Program-made: the position numbers and the translations under genes
Shown: positions 1-11,800 of the stretch, piece after piece
Numbering within the stretch: the first letter of the stretch is position 1
Layout: each line of letters opens with the position of its first letter
Notes under the pieces: model-generated
What the model was told of the DNA's origin: nothing
What the model saw: the letters and a program-made list of their open reading frames with translations, nothing else
Databases searched by the model: none
DNA from: Chara braunii
Taxonomy: Eukaryota > Streptophyta > Charophyceae > Charales > Characeae
Reading direction: 5' to 3'
DNA length: 64,000 nt
Assembly (NCBI GenBank): GCA_003427395.1
Contig: BFEA01000505.1
Coordinates: forward strand, 622,197 to 686,196

Positions 1-806
1 GCTTTAGCTGTAGTTCTTTTTTTTTTTTTAGTAATAAAGTCGTTGGGATAAGCCAACAGCGACGGTTTCCTCCCCCCACGCCTTGCAGGCCCGAGTTCGA
101 TTCCCATCGAGGAATCGAAAAAAATTGGTCATTTCTCGATTTATGCGCGTCATCCTTGCGCAGGGGCCATGCTCAATCCAGCACGGCTGTTCCTGGCCGT
201 GTGATCCTGCTGATCACATGACCAAGATTGGCCGCGCCCAAACTGCCCCATCCCGATGGCCGGCTCCAAAAGGAGCTAGCCCAGTTCGGGCACATTCTGG
301 ATTCGATCCCTATGTCTGCAGCGTGGCGGTCCAATACATTCACCTATTGGGCTAGCTCCTATCACGGGAGCAGAAGCAGCAACCCCTCTATTTGAAGGGC
401 GGCGCCTAGTAGGCCGGCCCTCCAGCCTGTGGCCCAGCAGGCATTTCCCGCTCCAGCCCTTAACCTGGCTGGATTTGTCGGCCTTGGCCGGCCATTGAAT
501 TGGCCGCTTGTGCTAAGCTCGACAATGTCCAACCTAGCTGGGTGGATCACCTGACCCGTAAGCCGTCGATGCGGTTACGGACCCCAAACCCCATGTCCCA
601 AAATAAAAAAATATAGACCCACGTCGCGGCTCCATGCCCAGCGCGGTCATTACTTTTAACCTAGTTAGGCTATGAATCGCGCGGCTTAGCAGCCGCGTGT
701 CGTTCTTTTACGTAGGCTATGTCTAGTTTCAGCATTCCCACGACCGTGTGTTGCCTCAACTCGATTAAGAGCCACGACTAACCGGTCACACTGACGACTA
801 CCGCTA
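1..806. other. No gene seen; tRNA-like B-box and short inverted repeat
   Basis: No coding frame here resembles a known protein. Around 92-105 the text GAGTTCGATTCCC resembles a Pol III B box (consensus GGTTCRANNCC), so a decayed tRNA-derived SINE is possible, but no convincing A box or clover-leaf was found. A perfect 13-bp inverted repeat lies at 271-283 and 348-360. On the minus strand the stretch follows the Helitron-associated ORF and could hold that element's 3' end; I could not place a CTRR terminus. Confidence 0.3.
271..360. repeat. Perfect 13-bp inverted repeat with 64-nt loop
   Basis: AGGAGCTAGCCCA at 271-283 is matched by its exact reverse complement at 348-360. Function unknown; it may mark an old small insertion. 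Confidence 0.6.
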
Positions 807-1646
807 TTATTGTCCAACGTCACAAGCGTTTGAACCCAGACTTAAACAGCTGTAGTCTTCTCGGTCATAGGGTAGGTCCGAAACAACTTTTGCAAACGTC
901 AGTCTCATCAAGTCCTTTAAATTAACAAAAATGTCAGACAACGTCCGACCTTGCAAAACCCGAGCAGATATCCTTGTAAGGGTTTCTGCTCCGACAACGC
1001 AAACATCTGTTTTATGTCCACTGCGTTGAGATTGCAAACACGAATCATGAATACGTGCATGTCCAGCGAGCGGTGCACAAAACGGAAGAGATAAAAGTGC
1101 GTCAGCAGGGAGCGCATTCAGCGCTCTCATAATCCGAGTCTCTGTTTCATCAACAACAGATTGTCGTCCCACCTGATTATCAGTCAAGGTAGGTTTCGAC
1201 ACTTGGGGGGAATCCAAAAGATTAGTTTTCGCACCATGACGCTCTCTCCTCTTGAATGTAGATTCAACACAATCTTCTTTCGGACCGCCCATAACGTTAT
1301 CATCCTCATCATTGACAAATGTAAGGTTAATAGGCCTACCCAATTGACCTCTACGCGAACCATCCTCATCGGCACGACAATCGTCACCATCCCCCTCCAC
1401 CATCATGTTCTCAGCACCATTAAGGGTATTCCCTTACAAATACCGACGTTCGACCTCACCAACAACAGGATGATAGTCCCGAGGATGTTCACTTCGAAGA
1501 TTAACCGACCTCTCATCATTTCCACTTTTCTTCGACCTCTCCGAATGTTCGGCTCCAACTTTTGACGTAACATTCGTATCATATTGAGTGATATTGGTGT
1601 TTCCCATTGCTTTCCTCTTAGCACGAGTGTCGTACTTATGCGGCAT
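807..1646 (-). pseudogene. Helitron-associated ORF of unknown function (one internal stop)
   Basis: One minus-strand frame of about 280 codons opens at an ATG at 1646 (protein start MPHKYDTRAKRK) and runs to 807 with a single TAA near 1434. The N-terminus is basic and the middle acidic and hydrophilic; no domain is recognised. It lies 75 bases downstream, on the same strand, of the Helitron helicase relic. Plant Helitrons can carry extra ORFs or captured fragments near the helicase, so it may be a second element protein or a captured exon. The length of open frame around one stop suggests it was coding until fairly recently. Function is not assigned. Confidence 0.45.
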
Positions 1647-1720
1647 TCGGGAGTCGCCTGCAAAGAAAAAATATGACAAAATTATTTGGAATACCAAGGC
1701 TCGATAAAAAAAAAAAGGAC

Positions 1721-2700
1721 TCATCCCAAAAGTTCATGATATACAGTATTCTTCGTTAAAAAATTCTTATCAGGCAACACAACATGGATGTTGTTGGGAT
1801 GGTCAACATGCGACAAAACAACGTATAGTTGGTCATGCGCAAAAACCTGTTTGCGTAGCCAAACCCCAACACGCGATACGGTTTGTCCTTGCGACTTCTT
1901 AATCGTTACAGAAAAAGCAAGACGGACTGAAAATTGTCTTCTAAACCATTTGAACCCAATTGTCTCACCATCGCTGGTCAGATCAATCTTGGGGATCAGT
2001 GTTGTTTTACCCGTGTTCATTATTGTCACTTCCAACAAATCATCATTAACGATCTTCTTCAGATCAGCCTTCTACCGTTGCAAAGTCCTTGCTTCGGTGA
2101 CAAATTTCGCAAAAGCATCACAAGCGCACCAATTTTTAAGCGCAGCTTGTAAGGTGGAAGGTCAGATTCGTTGATATAGTTCAAAAACTTATGCTCAATA
2201 TCAAGTCTGGTATCATCCGAATCAGGATAATAAACGATGAAAATGTCACGCACCTCCCCAGGGAAGTCGTCAAGAACACGGTTGTTAACAGAACCCGCAT
2301 CGTCATTAGTATGGCATAGAATTAATCGAGGCAATAAACACTCGGCATCCCCCACATGGTTGGACACATCATCAAATATCCATAAAATCAATTCATCAAT
2401 TGGTTTATCCGTACAAATCTCATGTGACAATCTGACCACAACAGGTGCATTAGGAACAACACGAGGATGATCACCATTCCCAATGCGCATAAAAAAGTCG
2501 GCATACATTCGTGTCATTTCATCATTCCCCAAGTTTAAGATTTACATATTTTCAGTTAGTTGATGAACCTCAAAAAGTTTTCACAAGGGAGACATTTTCA
2601 TGGACGCATCAATTTGTTGCGCTCGCGTTCGTGTTTCACAACGGGCAAAACCTGTCTAAAATCCCCAGCTAGAAGTAGAATTTTCCCACCCGGTAGCCTC
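1721..2700 (-). pseudogene. Helitron PIF1-like helicase, C-terminal part, degenerate
   Basis: In Helitron Rep-Hel proteins the PIF1-family DNA helicase drives rolling-circle transposition. Read from 2700 down, the minus strand gives, in order: the ATPase segment LLLAGDFRQVLPVV (about 2640-2690), LTENM (about 2545), LPPYKLRLKIGALVMLLRNL with GLCNG before the break (about 2065-2150), and the late motif KSQGQTVSRVGVWL followed by FAHDQLYVVLSHV (about 1810-1900). These match the second half of Helitron and PIF1 helicases. There is an in-frame stop near 2538, another in the upstream stretch, and a frameshift at about 2040-2060. The Walker A and Rep/HUH parts are absent because the frame ends at the 0.6-kb repeat at about 2700. 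It is a truncated, inactive relic. Confidence 0.85.
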
Positions 2701-3337
2701 ACTCAACACATCGATCCGCTCGTGCATGCGTTCAGGCCAATAGGACAGAGGAAGAAGTAGGTGTGCACGAAGGCGCCACTAAAGGTACCAAGAGCGAAAG
2801 AATTATAGTTGCAATTATGCTCGCCAAAACAATATTTACAGTTATACTCAGGATTAAGGCGCGGAGAAATCATAGCACAGATCTTGACGCGGCATGGGGT
2901 GCGCAATCAAGAAGCGTAGTGCAACAGAAATTGAGGCGCGCCTAAATTCCTAATTCTAATTCATAGTTGCTAAAAAAAATTCCGAACAAAACAATTTTCG
3001 AGAGTCCGCGGGAGCTCGACATTAGTTGAAAATTCAAAAAGATTTTCCCGCGCCCCAATCGCGCCAAAAATTCGTCATTCCCACAACAAAACAAGAAAGA
3101 AGCTATGACAACAGTTATTCGTCGCGCTCGCTAAGGCCGGATCAATTACCAACCGTTACAGGACCAGGCCAGCCCTCCCCCCTTTCCCAAGGGACGAGAA
3201 AGCACAAGAACCTGTAAACCAAGAGCATCCACACAATTCACCAGGCCATCCCGACTCGACCCGCTTCAACCCCCGACGTAGCCTCACGCAAAAGATCACG
3301 GATCATCGCGTGGTTGCAGAAAGTAGTTCGTCATATC
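2692..3337 (-). repeat. Dispersed 0.6-kb repeat, copy 1
   Basis: This stretch aligns colinearly with 8286-8875, sharing for example GCATGCGTTCAGGC near the left end and TTGCAGAAAGTAGTTCGTCA at the right end. Between the ends the match is interrupted by small indels. The right end overlaps the last codons of the minus-strand ORF that ends at 3296, so the repeat contains a coding tail plus its 3' flank. Neither copy is bordered by a primer-binding site or a purine tract, so it looks like the 3' end of an element family and not like an LTR. Confidence 0.75.
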
Positions 3338-3856
3338 AGCGATTAGTCGATGAGTCTCTCCGGGCACGTACTGGGGCACATGTAGCTCATAAAGTTGTCC
3401 ACGTATACTAACCGTCACTTGTTTCATGCCCACTTTCCTGCCGTTCCCTGGCGGAGGGGCCGAGATGAATGAGTTGTTCGATCGCCAGGAGAACACCGTG
3501 GCGACCATCTGGGCGTCCGCTTCCCGGATTGCCACGTGTTCTTCTGGTGTTACCCCGTCGTGCATATCCTGTAAACTTACTGTTTTTTTTGCGATCCTGA
3601 ATCCGAGTTCGTATGGGTTGCCACGCCCAAGGGGTTCCAAAGCTCCGTCCTTGGCACCTTGTCACAACAATCGAACCTCTTTCCCTGCAGAGAGCAGAGA
3701 ACGAGGCAGTCCCGAAATATCGCAGAACGCTTTCTTGTCACTGTATCTTGAGAGAAGCGGGGTGGTGGCTTCGTATAGGGTCCGAGGGGGTTCCGAAGAA
3801 TCGGCCATTCGAGACACTTGGAGGACCGGCTCCCCTAAGATTAAGGCTCACGTCTA
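3296..3856 (-). pseudogene. Unassigned retroelement ORF downstream of protease
   Basis: A minus-strand frame of 114 codons (3296-3640), extendable upstream to about 3856 through frame breaks, follows the protease of the same element. The end reads DMTNYFLQPRDDP, and a diverged copy of this tail (DVTNYFLQPRD) recurs in the second 0.6-kb repeat at about 8840-8875, so the frame was conserved when the family spread. No RT, RNase H or integrase motif is visible. It may be a short pol-derived or accessory segment; function unknown. Confidence 0.4.
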
Positions 3857-4470
3857 TTAGAGGTTCCATTCCGTTAGAACGAATGTTTTCGATGCTTTCT
3901 GCCGCACGGGGTAATGAATCAGTTGGTGTACCATATCCCCAATCTCGGGGTCGATTTCATTCTCGCCTTCGGAGGAGCTACTTCGCAGCTCCGGTCCTTG
4001 TTCCCTTTTGTCCGTTTCCTTGGTGGGTTCCCTCCACGTGATTACGTGGAGTGGTTCTCCAGTTCCTGAGGGAGTCTTTCGGGTCGTAGGGAGTGCAGTC
4101 CGGAGAGTTAGACGTATCGGGATGGCGTATGGCTTCCCGCCTGTATTTCTAAGAATGATCGATCGTCTCTCGAAGTGGAGATTGACTCTTAATGAGGTAA
4201 GGGTTGGTAATCCTAGGAGGACATCGTAGGTATTCACATCTAATACCACGACATCCCCCAACCCATTAACTTTTCCTAATCGGAACCCAACATTCGTCAT
4301 TCTTCTTACCACTTTGATCTTCTCTTCGTCGGCCGAGACAAGGTGATCTCCTTTTGCTAACGGGATCATATCCTTTCTTCTTCTGGCCCGTTCCACGACC
4401 TTTAAGGAAATGGCTAGGACTGTGGCCCCTGAATCGACGATAGCGTTGTACGGATTTCCCCAAACTTCTA
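3857..4470 (-). pseudogene. Ty3-type retropepsin (aspartic protease) domain
   Basis: LTR-element proteases cleave the Gag-Pol polyprotein as homodimers. The minus strand from 4470 gives NAIVDSGATVLAIS, the D-S-G-A catalytic loop (Asp codon near 4436), and about 70 residues later DVLLGLPTLTSL, the hydrophobic-hydrophobic-Gly flap partner typical of retropepsins. The frame stays open to 3857, with a glutamate-rich tail. It sits directly downstream of gag but in another frame, so a frameshift separates them. The catalytic residues look intact, yet no RT, RNase H or integrase follows before the 0.6-kb repeat, so this is a gag-protease remnant or a non-autonomous element. Confidence 0.8.
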
Positions 4471-5985
4471 CGTCACATTTCGCGGATTTCCACGGAATGG
4501 TCTTAATGAGAAGGAAATGATCATCTTTCTGATGAGTCCTAACCGTATCGGGTTCGAGGTGCTGGGGACATCGGGTTTGTCTTCGCAGGTGGGGACTTCC
4601 CCTTTTGTGGCTGATTGCTCAGCAAGGGCAAACCGTTTTCGGTTTGCCTTGCAATGTTGCAACGTTCGTTCATTCGCCTGCTCTGATATGAACAACAAAT
4701 GTCCGATGGGCAGGGGGATCCGATGATCCACGGCTCGAACGATGTTCAGGACATTAATTTTTCCTGTAACGAAGGTAGGGCCGCCGGATTCCATTTCTCC
4801 GGGGAACGTTCTCCATCCCGCTATCTCCCGTTGTTCGTTTGCTGGTCGGGTGGTTCCAATCATTCTCATCCCTCGGTAACCCAGCGAGATGTATTGATCG
4901 AGCGAGATGAGTTCTGCAGCTTCCTCGGTGGTAATCATCGTGCTTCCTCCTCCCTTTGTTTCTTCAATCATCGTGCCTACTCTTCCTGACCCGTTGGCTA
5001 CTGGTGCTGCCGCCATAGGGGCAACCCCTACCCGTACTTGAGCTGGTCGGTTGGGGCAGTTCCTGGCTAGGCGACCGGGTTGTTTACATGTGTAGCAGAC
5101 GTCTTGATTAGCCACCGCGCCGCCCATCGCCTGAGCGGGGGGTGCTGCCTGTGCCAAAGATGCAACTCGAACAGCAATAGGGCGCATCGATCTCATAAGA
5201 GACTCTTTTCGAGCATTGTGATCACGCCGTTCCTTCTTGCTCTCTTGCATCAGACTAACTAACGTTCGGGTCAACTCCAGTATTGCGTTTGGCTCACTTG
5301 GTTTCGCAGAAGGTTCCGGGGGAGGCGCAGGTGGGGGAGGCGTAGGGGTGACCATCACGGGCAGCCTCGTGGTTGTGTCATCGTTCTTAGGTAAGTGACG
5401 GGGTCGGAGACAAAGGCCATGTTTTCAAATTTTCTTGGAGCGCAGCTAATTCGGCCTTTGCTCAGGCTAATTCTGAAGAATCCCCTTCCCTGGCGTGGTC
5501 CTCTCGCAATGAACTTTCTCTTGATCTCTTCTGCAGCGTCCATGATTTGTTGCATGGTGTGGTTGATGGGGGAGAACTGCTTTCGCAGCTTGGCCGTCAT
5601 CGTTCGACTTCGGAGCCCATCGATAAACAAATCCCTCCCGACATTTTCGCCCCGTTCCGACTTGACAAACAACCTATAGAACCTGTTGCGGTATTCAGCG
5701 ACGGATTTGAGGGGTTTCTGGACTCGATCCTTAATCATAAAGAAAGCTTGCTCAGGGTGGATGTAATCAAATCGGTTTAGGAAGTCCCTCTCGAAGGTCA
5801 GGAGATCGACCCATAGGTAAGTGGTAAACTAGTGGTGCGCATCCCCTCCCAGCCTGGCGGGGATATTGATTTTGGCCTCATCATTGTCGTATTGCTGTAC
5901 TCAAAGCGTGACTAGCCATACTCCGACCAGATGATGAGCGAGGTCAAAAAGGTATAGATCGGGCGGGGTCGTTGGTGCGTGTGCT
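4468..5985 (-). pseudogene. gag: Ty3-type Gag with capsid-like region and CCHC zinc knuckle
   Basis: Gag forms the virus-like particle and binds element RNA. The minus strand between about 5985 and 5355 encodes a retrotrans_gag-like capsid region (segments FERDFLNRFDYIHPEQAFF and VAEYRNRFYRLFV) with two in-frame stops at about 5830 and 5900. At 5355-5358 the stop and the next ATG overlap as TGATG and the reading moves to a new frame. That frame (4468-5358) has a proline-rich N-terminus, a basic helix and the knuckle CYTCKQPGRLARNC near 5060-5100 (C-X2-C-X4-R-X4-C). In this copy the usual histidine is replaced by arginine, a likely loss of zinc binding. The protease frame follows immediately. 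Confidence 0.8.
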
Positions 5986-6491
5986 CGAGGGGCTGGGGCC
6001 TCGCCAGCATTTGTTGTCGGCTTGACATTCATGTTAGCGGTCTCCCGACTTTACGATCTACTTCTGGTTATTATAGGGTTGCGTCGTGGCGTGCTCCTCT
6101 GCCTAGGGCGCCCTCTGTTCGCCAGGTCGTCCCTTATATCCTACTTGATTGACAATCTCTTGGACTACCACGTATCGGCTTCGATACCAACCTCACGCCC
6201 GGCGCGACTTCCTGATCGGAGTGTGAGTGGGCCTGGGAAGTGCAAAAGGGGGTATGCCAAGGATTTGAGGAAAGTGGGGGTGGAGTCCCAGGTCGGAACT
6301 GAGATCTCCTATGGCAAGTTTCAGGGATAGGGATGCAAGAGGATAGGCGCGGGTCGAAGTCTGTTTCTATGCCTCAAGGTGTGGGGTTACCACCTCTGTT
6401 GATTCTGTCTTCTGGGTTGGGCTGGTGCACGGTCGGGACGCTATGGCTATTGCATTGTCCGACCACTTGTTGGCGCCATGCGTCACTGGTC

Positions 6492-6931
6492 TCAAAATCT
6501 GACACGGCTGGCCTTAGCCGAAGGCTGTACGCCCGTCATTCTTCCTCCGAGCGAGTTCGCCGGATAAAATCGGAGGCTCCGTATTTGTGGTCTTGCAAGC
6601 ACTTCGAGCACGGGGGTTGGGGCCAATACAGAGCAATTGCGCGCCACAGGATGATGGTCAGCAAATGGAAGGGCATTACGCAGTGGTAGGGAGGGAAGTC
6701 GGTTTCCAGAATAATTATTCCCGGTTCCACGACAAGGTGACACGTGTACAAGCTTGGGAATTCCGAGTGGTGGGGAATGCTCTTTCGAGCTCGGTCGATG
6801 TCCCACTCGCAGATACGTTCGTTTCCCACCGGGTATGGAAATTCGGGAAGTTCTCCCATCGGTCGTGTAGACAGACACACGTGCTCCCAATACTCACGGT
6901 CAGTAATACGAAAAGGGAGTTCAATATTCAT
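6492..6931 (-). CDS. Unassigned minus-strand ORF upstream of gag
   Basis: A frame of 131 codons (6536-6931) opens with an ATG (MNIELPFRITDREYWEHV) and ends with a Cys-X2-Cys pair (CSKC) and a basic stretch. A second frame overlaps it down to 6492. Its position 5' of the gag relic on the same strand suggests a leader ORF or an N-terminal gag extension of that element, but I recognise no domain. It could be chance. Confidence 0.25.
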
Positions 6932-7877
6932 GTTGCGCGGTGAGGCAGAAACTCAGTCATTCGAAAAGTTGGACCGAGCACAGACACTGCAGACACACGT
7001 GTAGGCCACGTTCTTCTGATTGGGCTTACACGTGCGTGCGCAAGGCCTGCCCTTCGGTCCGATGGACAAGGACAAATGACCCGCGTCTCGTACGCGCTGA
7101 CCCGTTAATCGAGGGTGGATAGTCATACCGTGAGACAAACATCTGATCATCTAGCATGCTTATTTAATTTCGAGAGATAAATACCCATCGTCCACGCGTC
7201 CAGTTTCATGCATACATAAACAAAAAGAAGGTGACAATCATTCATGCATCAAGATAGTACGAAATTCGATCATAGGCAATTAACCAATCAATGTGGCTCA
7301 TCCATATAGAGGGAGGAACAAAGTGGGAAAAGCAATCATGCATCAATCAATAGAGACAAACAAAGAAAAGATCTGAGATGCCGTTCGAAGAAACCAAAAG
7401 CGACTTGTGCCAGAGACTAAAATTGTTCAAAGGGATCGAAGAAAAACACCTCGACTTCATCCTATAGTGAGACGGTCATCTAATAGTCTATCATGCCTAT
7501 CCTATTCATACATAGACATAACCACGCCTATCATCCATGCATCTAGTTTTGAATCGAGGTTCATGCAACACTTCCTTCAAGTTGGCCCATCGGTCTGAAA
7601 TCATGCAAGGTCCAATCGTCGGGGATCAATCAATTAGATCCATCAATCCAAGAGGATAGAGAAGGGGAGGGAAGAGGACAACCGTTCATCAACACCCGAG
7701 GGGAGCAAATGAAAACATACACGTTAACATAAAAGAGCAAATGACAAGTTCGAATGTCGATCCGGAACGGAAAAGAGGGGCGACTCACGACAAATACCAA
7801 AATTGCTTAGAAGGAAAGAAAAATAATCAAAATGGCTTAGAGGGATAGAAGAAGAAGCTCATCGCATACTTCTCGTC

Positions 7878-7914
<37 letters not shown>

Positions 7915-8285
7915 ATCACCCCGATGCAGGCAGTCCGTCGCCTCGCACCCATACAGAGTTCTCACCCTGCTTGATCCAAGCATGCAAGCCAGATTCGCCC
8001 GTGTGTCACAGTCCGTCGCCGCCCCACATCAACCCCGCACGCTTAGCATCAGCCCGTCGGATCGCCCAACTCTCTACTCACCTGCCAGCTTTCGCTTGTT
8101 AGCCGATTCACTCAACCTTGCTAACTTCCACAATGCTTAGAGATCGAGTTAATCGTGCTTACAAAATTTATAGCATGCATGCGTGTGCGAGCGATACTCC
8201 GGGATTGTGTCTGAGCACGGGAAAGAAGGAGGAAGGGAGTGCCTACGACTGCATGGCGGGACCGCCGCGTGGGGGGCGTAGCCTC
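6932..8285. other. No gene seen; contains (CT)15 at 7881-7910
   Basis: About 1.35 kb without a recognisable protein. It contains purine-rich text (7600-7860), an uninterrupted CT run of 30 bases, and several GCATGCATG-like words. It could be the leader of the gag-protease relic on its left, but no primer-binding site or LTR edge was found. Confidence 0.4.
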
Positions 8286-8875
8286 GCTCCGCACATTGAT
8301 CCGGTCATGCATGCGTTCAGGCTAATATGACAGAGGAAGAAGTACGTGCGCACGAAGGCGCCACAAAAGGTACCAAGAGCGAGGGAATTACAGTTGCAAT
8401 TATGCTCGTCGAAACAAAAGTTATTGTTATACTCAGGATTAAGGCGCGAAGAAATCAGAGCGCAGATCTTGACGAGGCATGGCGTGCGAAAGCAAGAGGC
8501 TCAATAGCAGCAAAAATCAAGGTGAGCCTAAATTCCTAATTGCAAAAAGAAATTCTGAACGAAGCAACTTCCAAGAGCCCGTGGGGGCTCGACATAAGTT
8601 CAATATTAAAAAAAAAAATCCCCATTCCCATAGCAGAACAAGAAAGAAGCGATGGCAACAACTATTCGTCACGCTCGCTGAGGCACGATCAACTACCAAC
8701 CGTCACAAGACCAGGCCAACACTTCCCCCTTTCCCAAAGGACGCGAAAGCATAAGGACGTGTAAAGCAAGGTCATTCACGCAATTCACAAGGCCATCCCG
8801 ACTCGCCTCGTTTCAACCCCCGACGTACCCTCACGCAAAAGATCGCGCGGTTGCAGAAAGTAGTTCGTCACATCC
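8286..8875 (-). repeat. Dispersed 0.6-kb repeat, copy 2
   Basis: Colinear partner of 2692-3337 in the same orientation. It begins within GTAGCCTCGCTC and ends at TTCGTCACATC, where it abuts the truncated end of the LINE. Read on the minus strand it starts with the DVTNYFLQPRD tail that ends the gag-protease element's last ORF, so this is a copy of only the 3' part of that family. Confidence 0.75.
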
Positions 8876-11800
8876 CGAGCTGTTTAGGATTGTTGGCCAG
8901 AAGCTTTTTACTGGTTATCCTTGGATTTTTCGTGGAATTGACCAGTAACAATCTTTCAGCCACGTAAGTGGGTGTACTTCTACGGGTGTTGGTAAGGCTA
9001 GTTCGGCTATGTGCTCCAGGGCTGGAGGCTGCCAAGGGTAATCGGCCAAAAATATCAGTTGTTTTATCCACTGTAAGCGGAGGGCCTGCACCTGTGTTGG
9101 AGGGTCAATAATACCCAATCGTCCCCCCTTCTTTGGATATATCACCGAATCCCACGCCACCCAGCTGATTACATTTGTCTGCTCATCATCGCCTCGCCAT
9201 AAGAAAGCAGCAACTTTGGCTTTTAAGGGCTTGAAATGCAGTTTTGCTCAAAGGCCAGAGCACAGACTTGTACCACAATGTAGCAAATACCATGTTATTT
9301 AAGGCCAAAGTCCGACCGAAGATCGAAGCATGCTTGTTTCGCTAGACAGACAATTTAGCTAGGGCTGGTGCGCTGACCGAGTTGCCTTTAGTTGTAGGGC
9401 GCCCCACGACGGACATGGAGATGCCTAGAATGTGGATCGGGGCTTCTAGAGGAAGCCAAAGTATGTTTGGGGCGTTGGGAGGACGCCCCCATTGATGGTG
9501 GATCCGCCATCCTTGGGTTTTACTTCCCCAATTCACCATCATATCAGACACCTACGTGAATCTGTCCATTAGCCGTTTTATTTCCTCCATATTGTGTCGT
9601 GTGGTTTCAACCATGACGGTGAGGTCGTCTGCAAAAAGTGAGCACACTTGGACAACTTCTTCAAGGATCCGTGCTATCTTTATTTTGGTGATGTCTTTAT
9701 TAGCACGAAGATTTGCAGGCAGGGCCTCCATGATAATAAGAAAGAGAAAGGGTGCGATGGGGGCGCCCTGCCTTACCGATCTTTCTAATTTGATGGGGGG
9801 TGCTAGTGACCCTTTTATCTGTACCCTCGTGGTGGCATTTTGGTATAAAATCCTTACCCATCGGCGAAAAGTCGGCCCAAAGTTCATTTTCTCTAGACTT
9901 TTATCCAGAAATAGCCAGTCCACATGGTCATAGGCTTTTTTGAAGTCAATGAACACGAGAGACACGTTTTGCTTGGACTGTCGAGCTAGATGCATGATCT
10001 CATGGACCAACAAGATGTTTTCATGAATCCGCCTATGTTGCATGAATCTCGCTTGGGATGGGTGGATTAGCCCTTCTAATACGGGGATCATTCTGTTGGC
10101 CAAGGCCTTAGCCAACATCTTGTATGTGACAGCGAGGAGGGTAATCGGACGATAGTTCCGTATGTTGAGTTTGTCACCCTTCTAGTAGAGGAGGGATAGG
10201 GCCCCCTAGCCCACCAGTTCTCTCATGCTGCCAGTGCGCCATACCTCATCATAGAAGTTCATGAGGTCCGGGCTTATATGGTCCCACATTATCTCCCAAA
10301 ATTCCTTTGGGAGGTCATCCAAGCCCGGTGTTTTCTCCTCTTCCATCTGCATCAAGGTTGTCCATATCTCATCTTTGGTTAGGGGTGCCTCAATACTATC
10401 CCTTTGTTATAGGGAGAGGGTTTTATTCAATGGCATAAGGAAATCCTCAATCTGGTTGCGACGAGTGTTCTCATCAATGAGAAGTATGTGCGTTACAAAA
10501 AGATCTTGGAAAAAATCACGGGCTATTTTAACACAGCCAGCCGTGGTGAAGATAGGGTGATCATCTGCCCTCGTCGGGTCGTACAGGGCTTCCACGATCA
10601 TTGTGTGCTTGGTCCTAGCCTGGGCGAGACCGAAGAATTTTGTATCCATCGTACCTTTAGATACATGTTGGGAAAACTTGCCTCGGATTCTGGCTCCTTG
10701 CCAATGGTATTGGACCTACTGGAGTAATCTGTTTTTCACATCATTGATAGCCTGTGTGTACTGTTCCACTGATTGTGGACTATGTTGTTGTTCCAACTGT
10801 TGGAGTTGCTTCATTAGGGCGATTTCCTGTTGGTGACGTTGATTTGCTATTTGCTTGGAAAATTCGTTACATTTCTTGGCGAGGAAGAATAGGTCGTTAT
10901 TGAACCCTGTTATGGTCGTGTCTATTTCTGAGCGCCGGCCTTTCCAATATCCCCAAACTTAAGTTAGGTACTGTCGAAATGAGGTGAGTCTGAGCAGTGA
11001 AGTGTTTAGTTCGGGCCTTGGTCCGGCCTCTTCCGGAAGGTCAGGGCTTTCATACACATTCTGTGGTCCAGACCCGGGTATGGGCTGGACGGAAGGATGG
11101 CCACCAGCGTTAGACTTCCAGCCATATCCTCTGATATCAGAATCAAGTCAATTCTTGATTTGGAGAGTCTGGCTGGGTTGTTGTTTCAGATGCATGTGAA
11201 AACGCGCTTCGTGAGAAATGTGCGCCGGAAGGAGTCAAAAAGGGATAGTGCATTACATAGTCGGTTGAGCATGGCCTCATCTTCCTCCATCTAGCGCACC
11301 ATGAAGGGGGAGACAGCAGTCGAGCCAGCGATCCGGAGTAGCACTGAAGTCCCCCGCCACGATGACCGGGATGCCCTGCGGGATTTTGGCTTGGATTTTC
11401 CCAAAAAAGTCTTCGCGCTCCGACGCAGTGTTGGGGGCATATATATTGAAAGAATACAGATGACCTCCAATTCAAGAGCCCCCCAATATCAAAACCCATC
11501 GACCTTCCTATGTGTCCTGATCCCAATATAACATGTTCTGGCGCGAATCCGGCGGGATCGAGGTTGCTGTTCCGGCCCTTGCAGGCCCTGGCGCGTGAGC
11601 GCGGTAGGCTTGAAAGGGCCAAACTAATTTGTCGGCCCTATGGTGGTCCGGGATATCCATCAAGTGTTTTTCTTGGACGCAGATCACGTCGGGCCAACAT
11701 CGTCCCCCTACCATGTGGAGCATCCCATGCCACCCCGTCATTGATGATGTTCTTCCTAAGAATGGAACACAGGCGTGTGAGCAGTTCTGTGTCTGACCAG

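Noticed and set aside
92-105. tRNA gene near position 90
   Set aside because: Only a B-box-like word; no acceptor, anticodon arm or A box could be paired.
2692-8875. The 0.6-kb repeats as LTRs of the gag-protease element
   Set aside because: No TG..CA edges, primer site or purine tract, and the repeat starts inside a coding tail.
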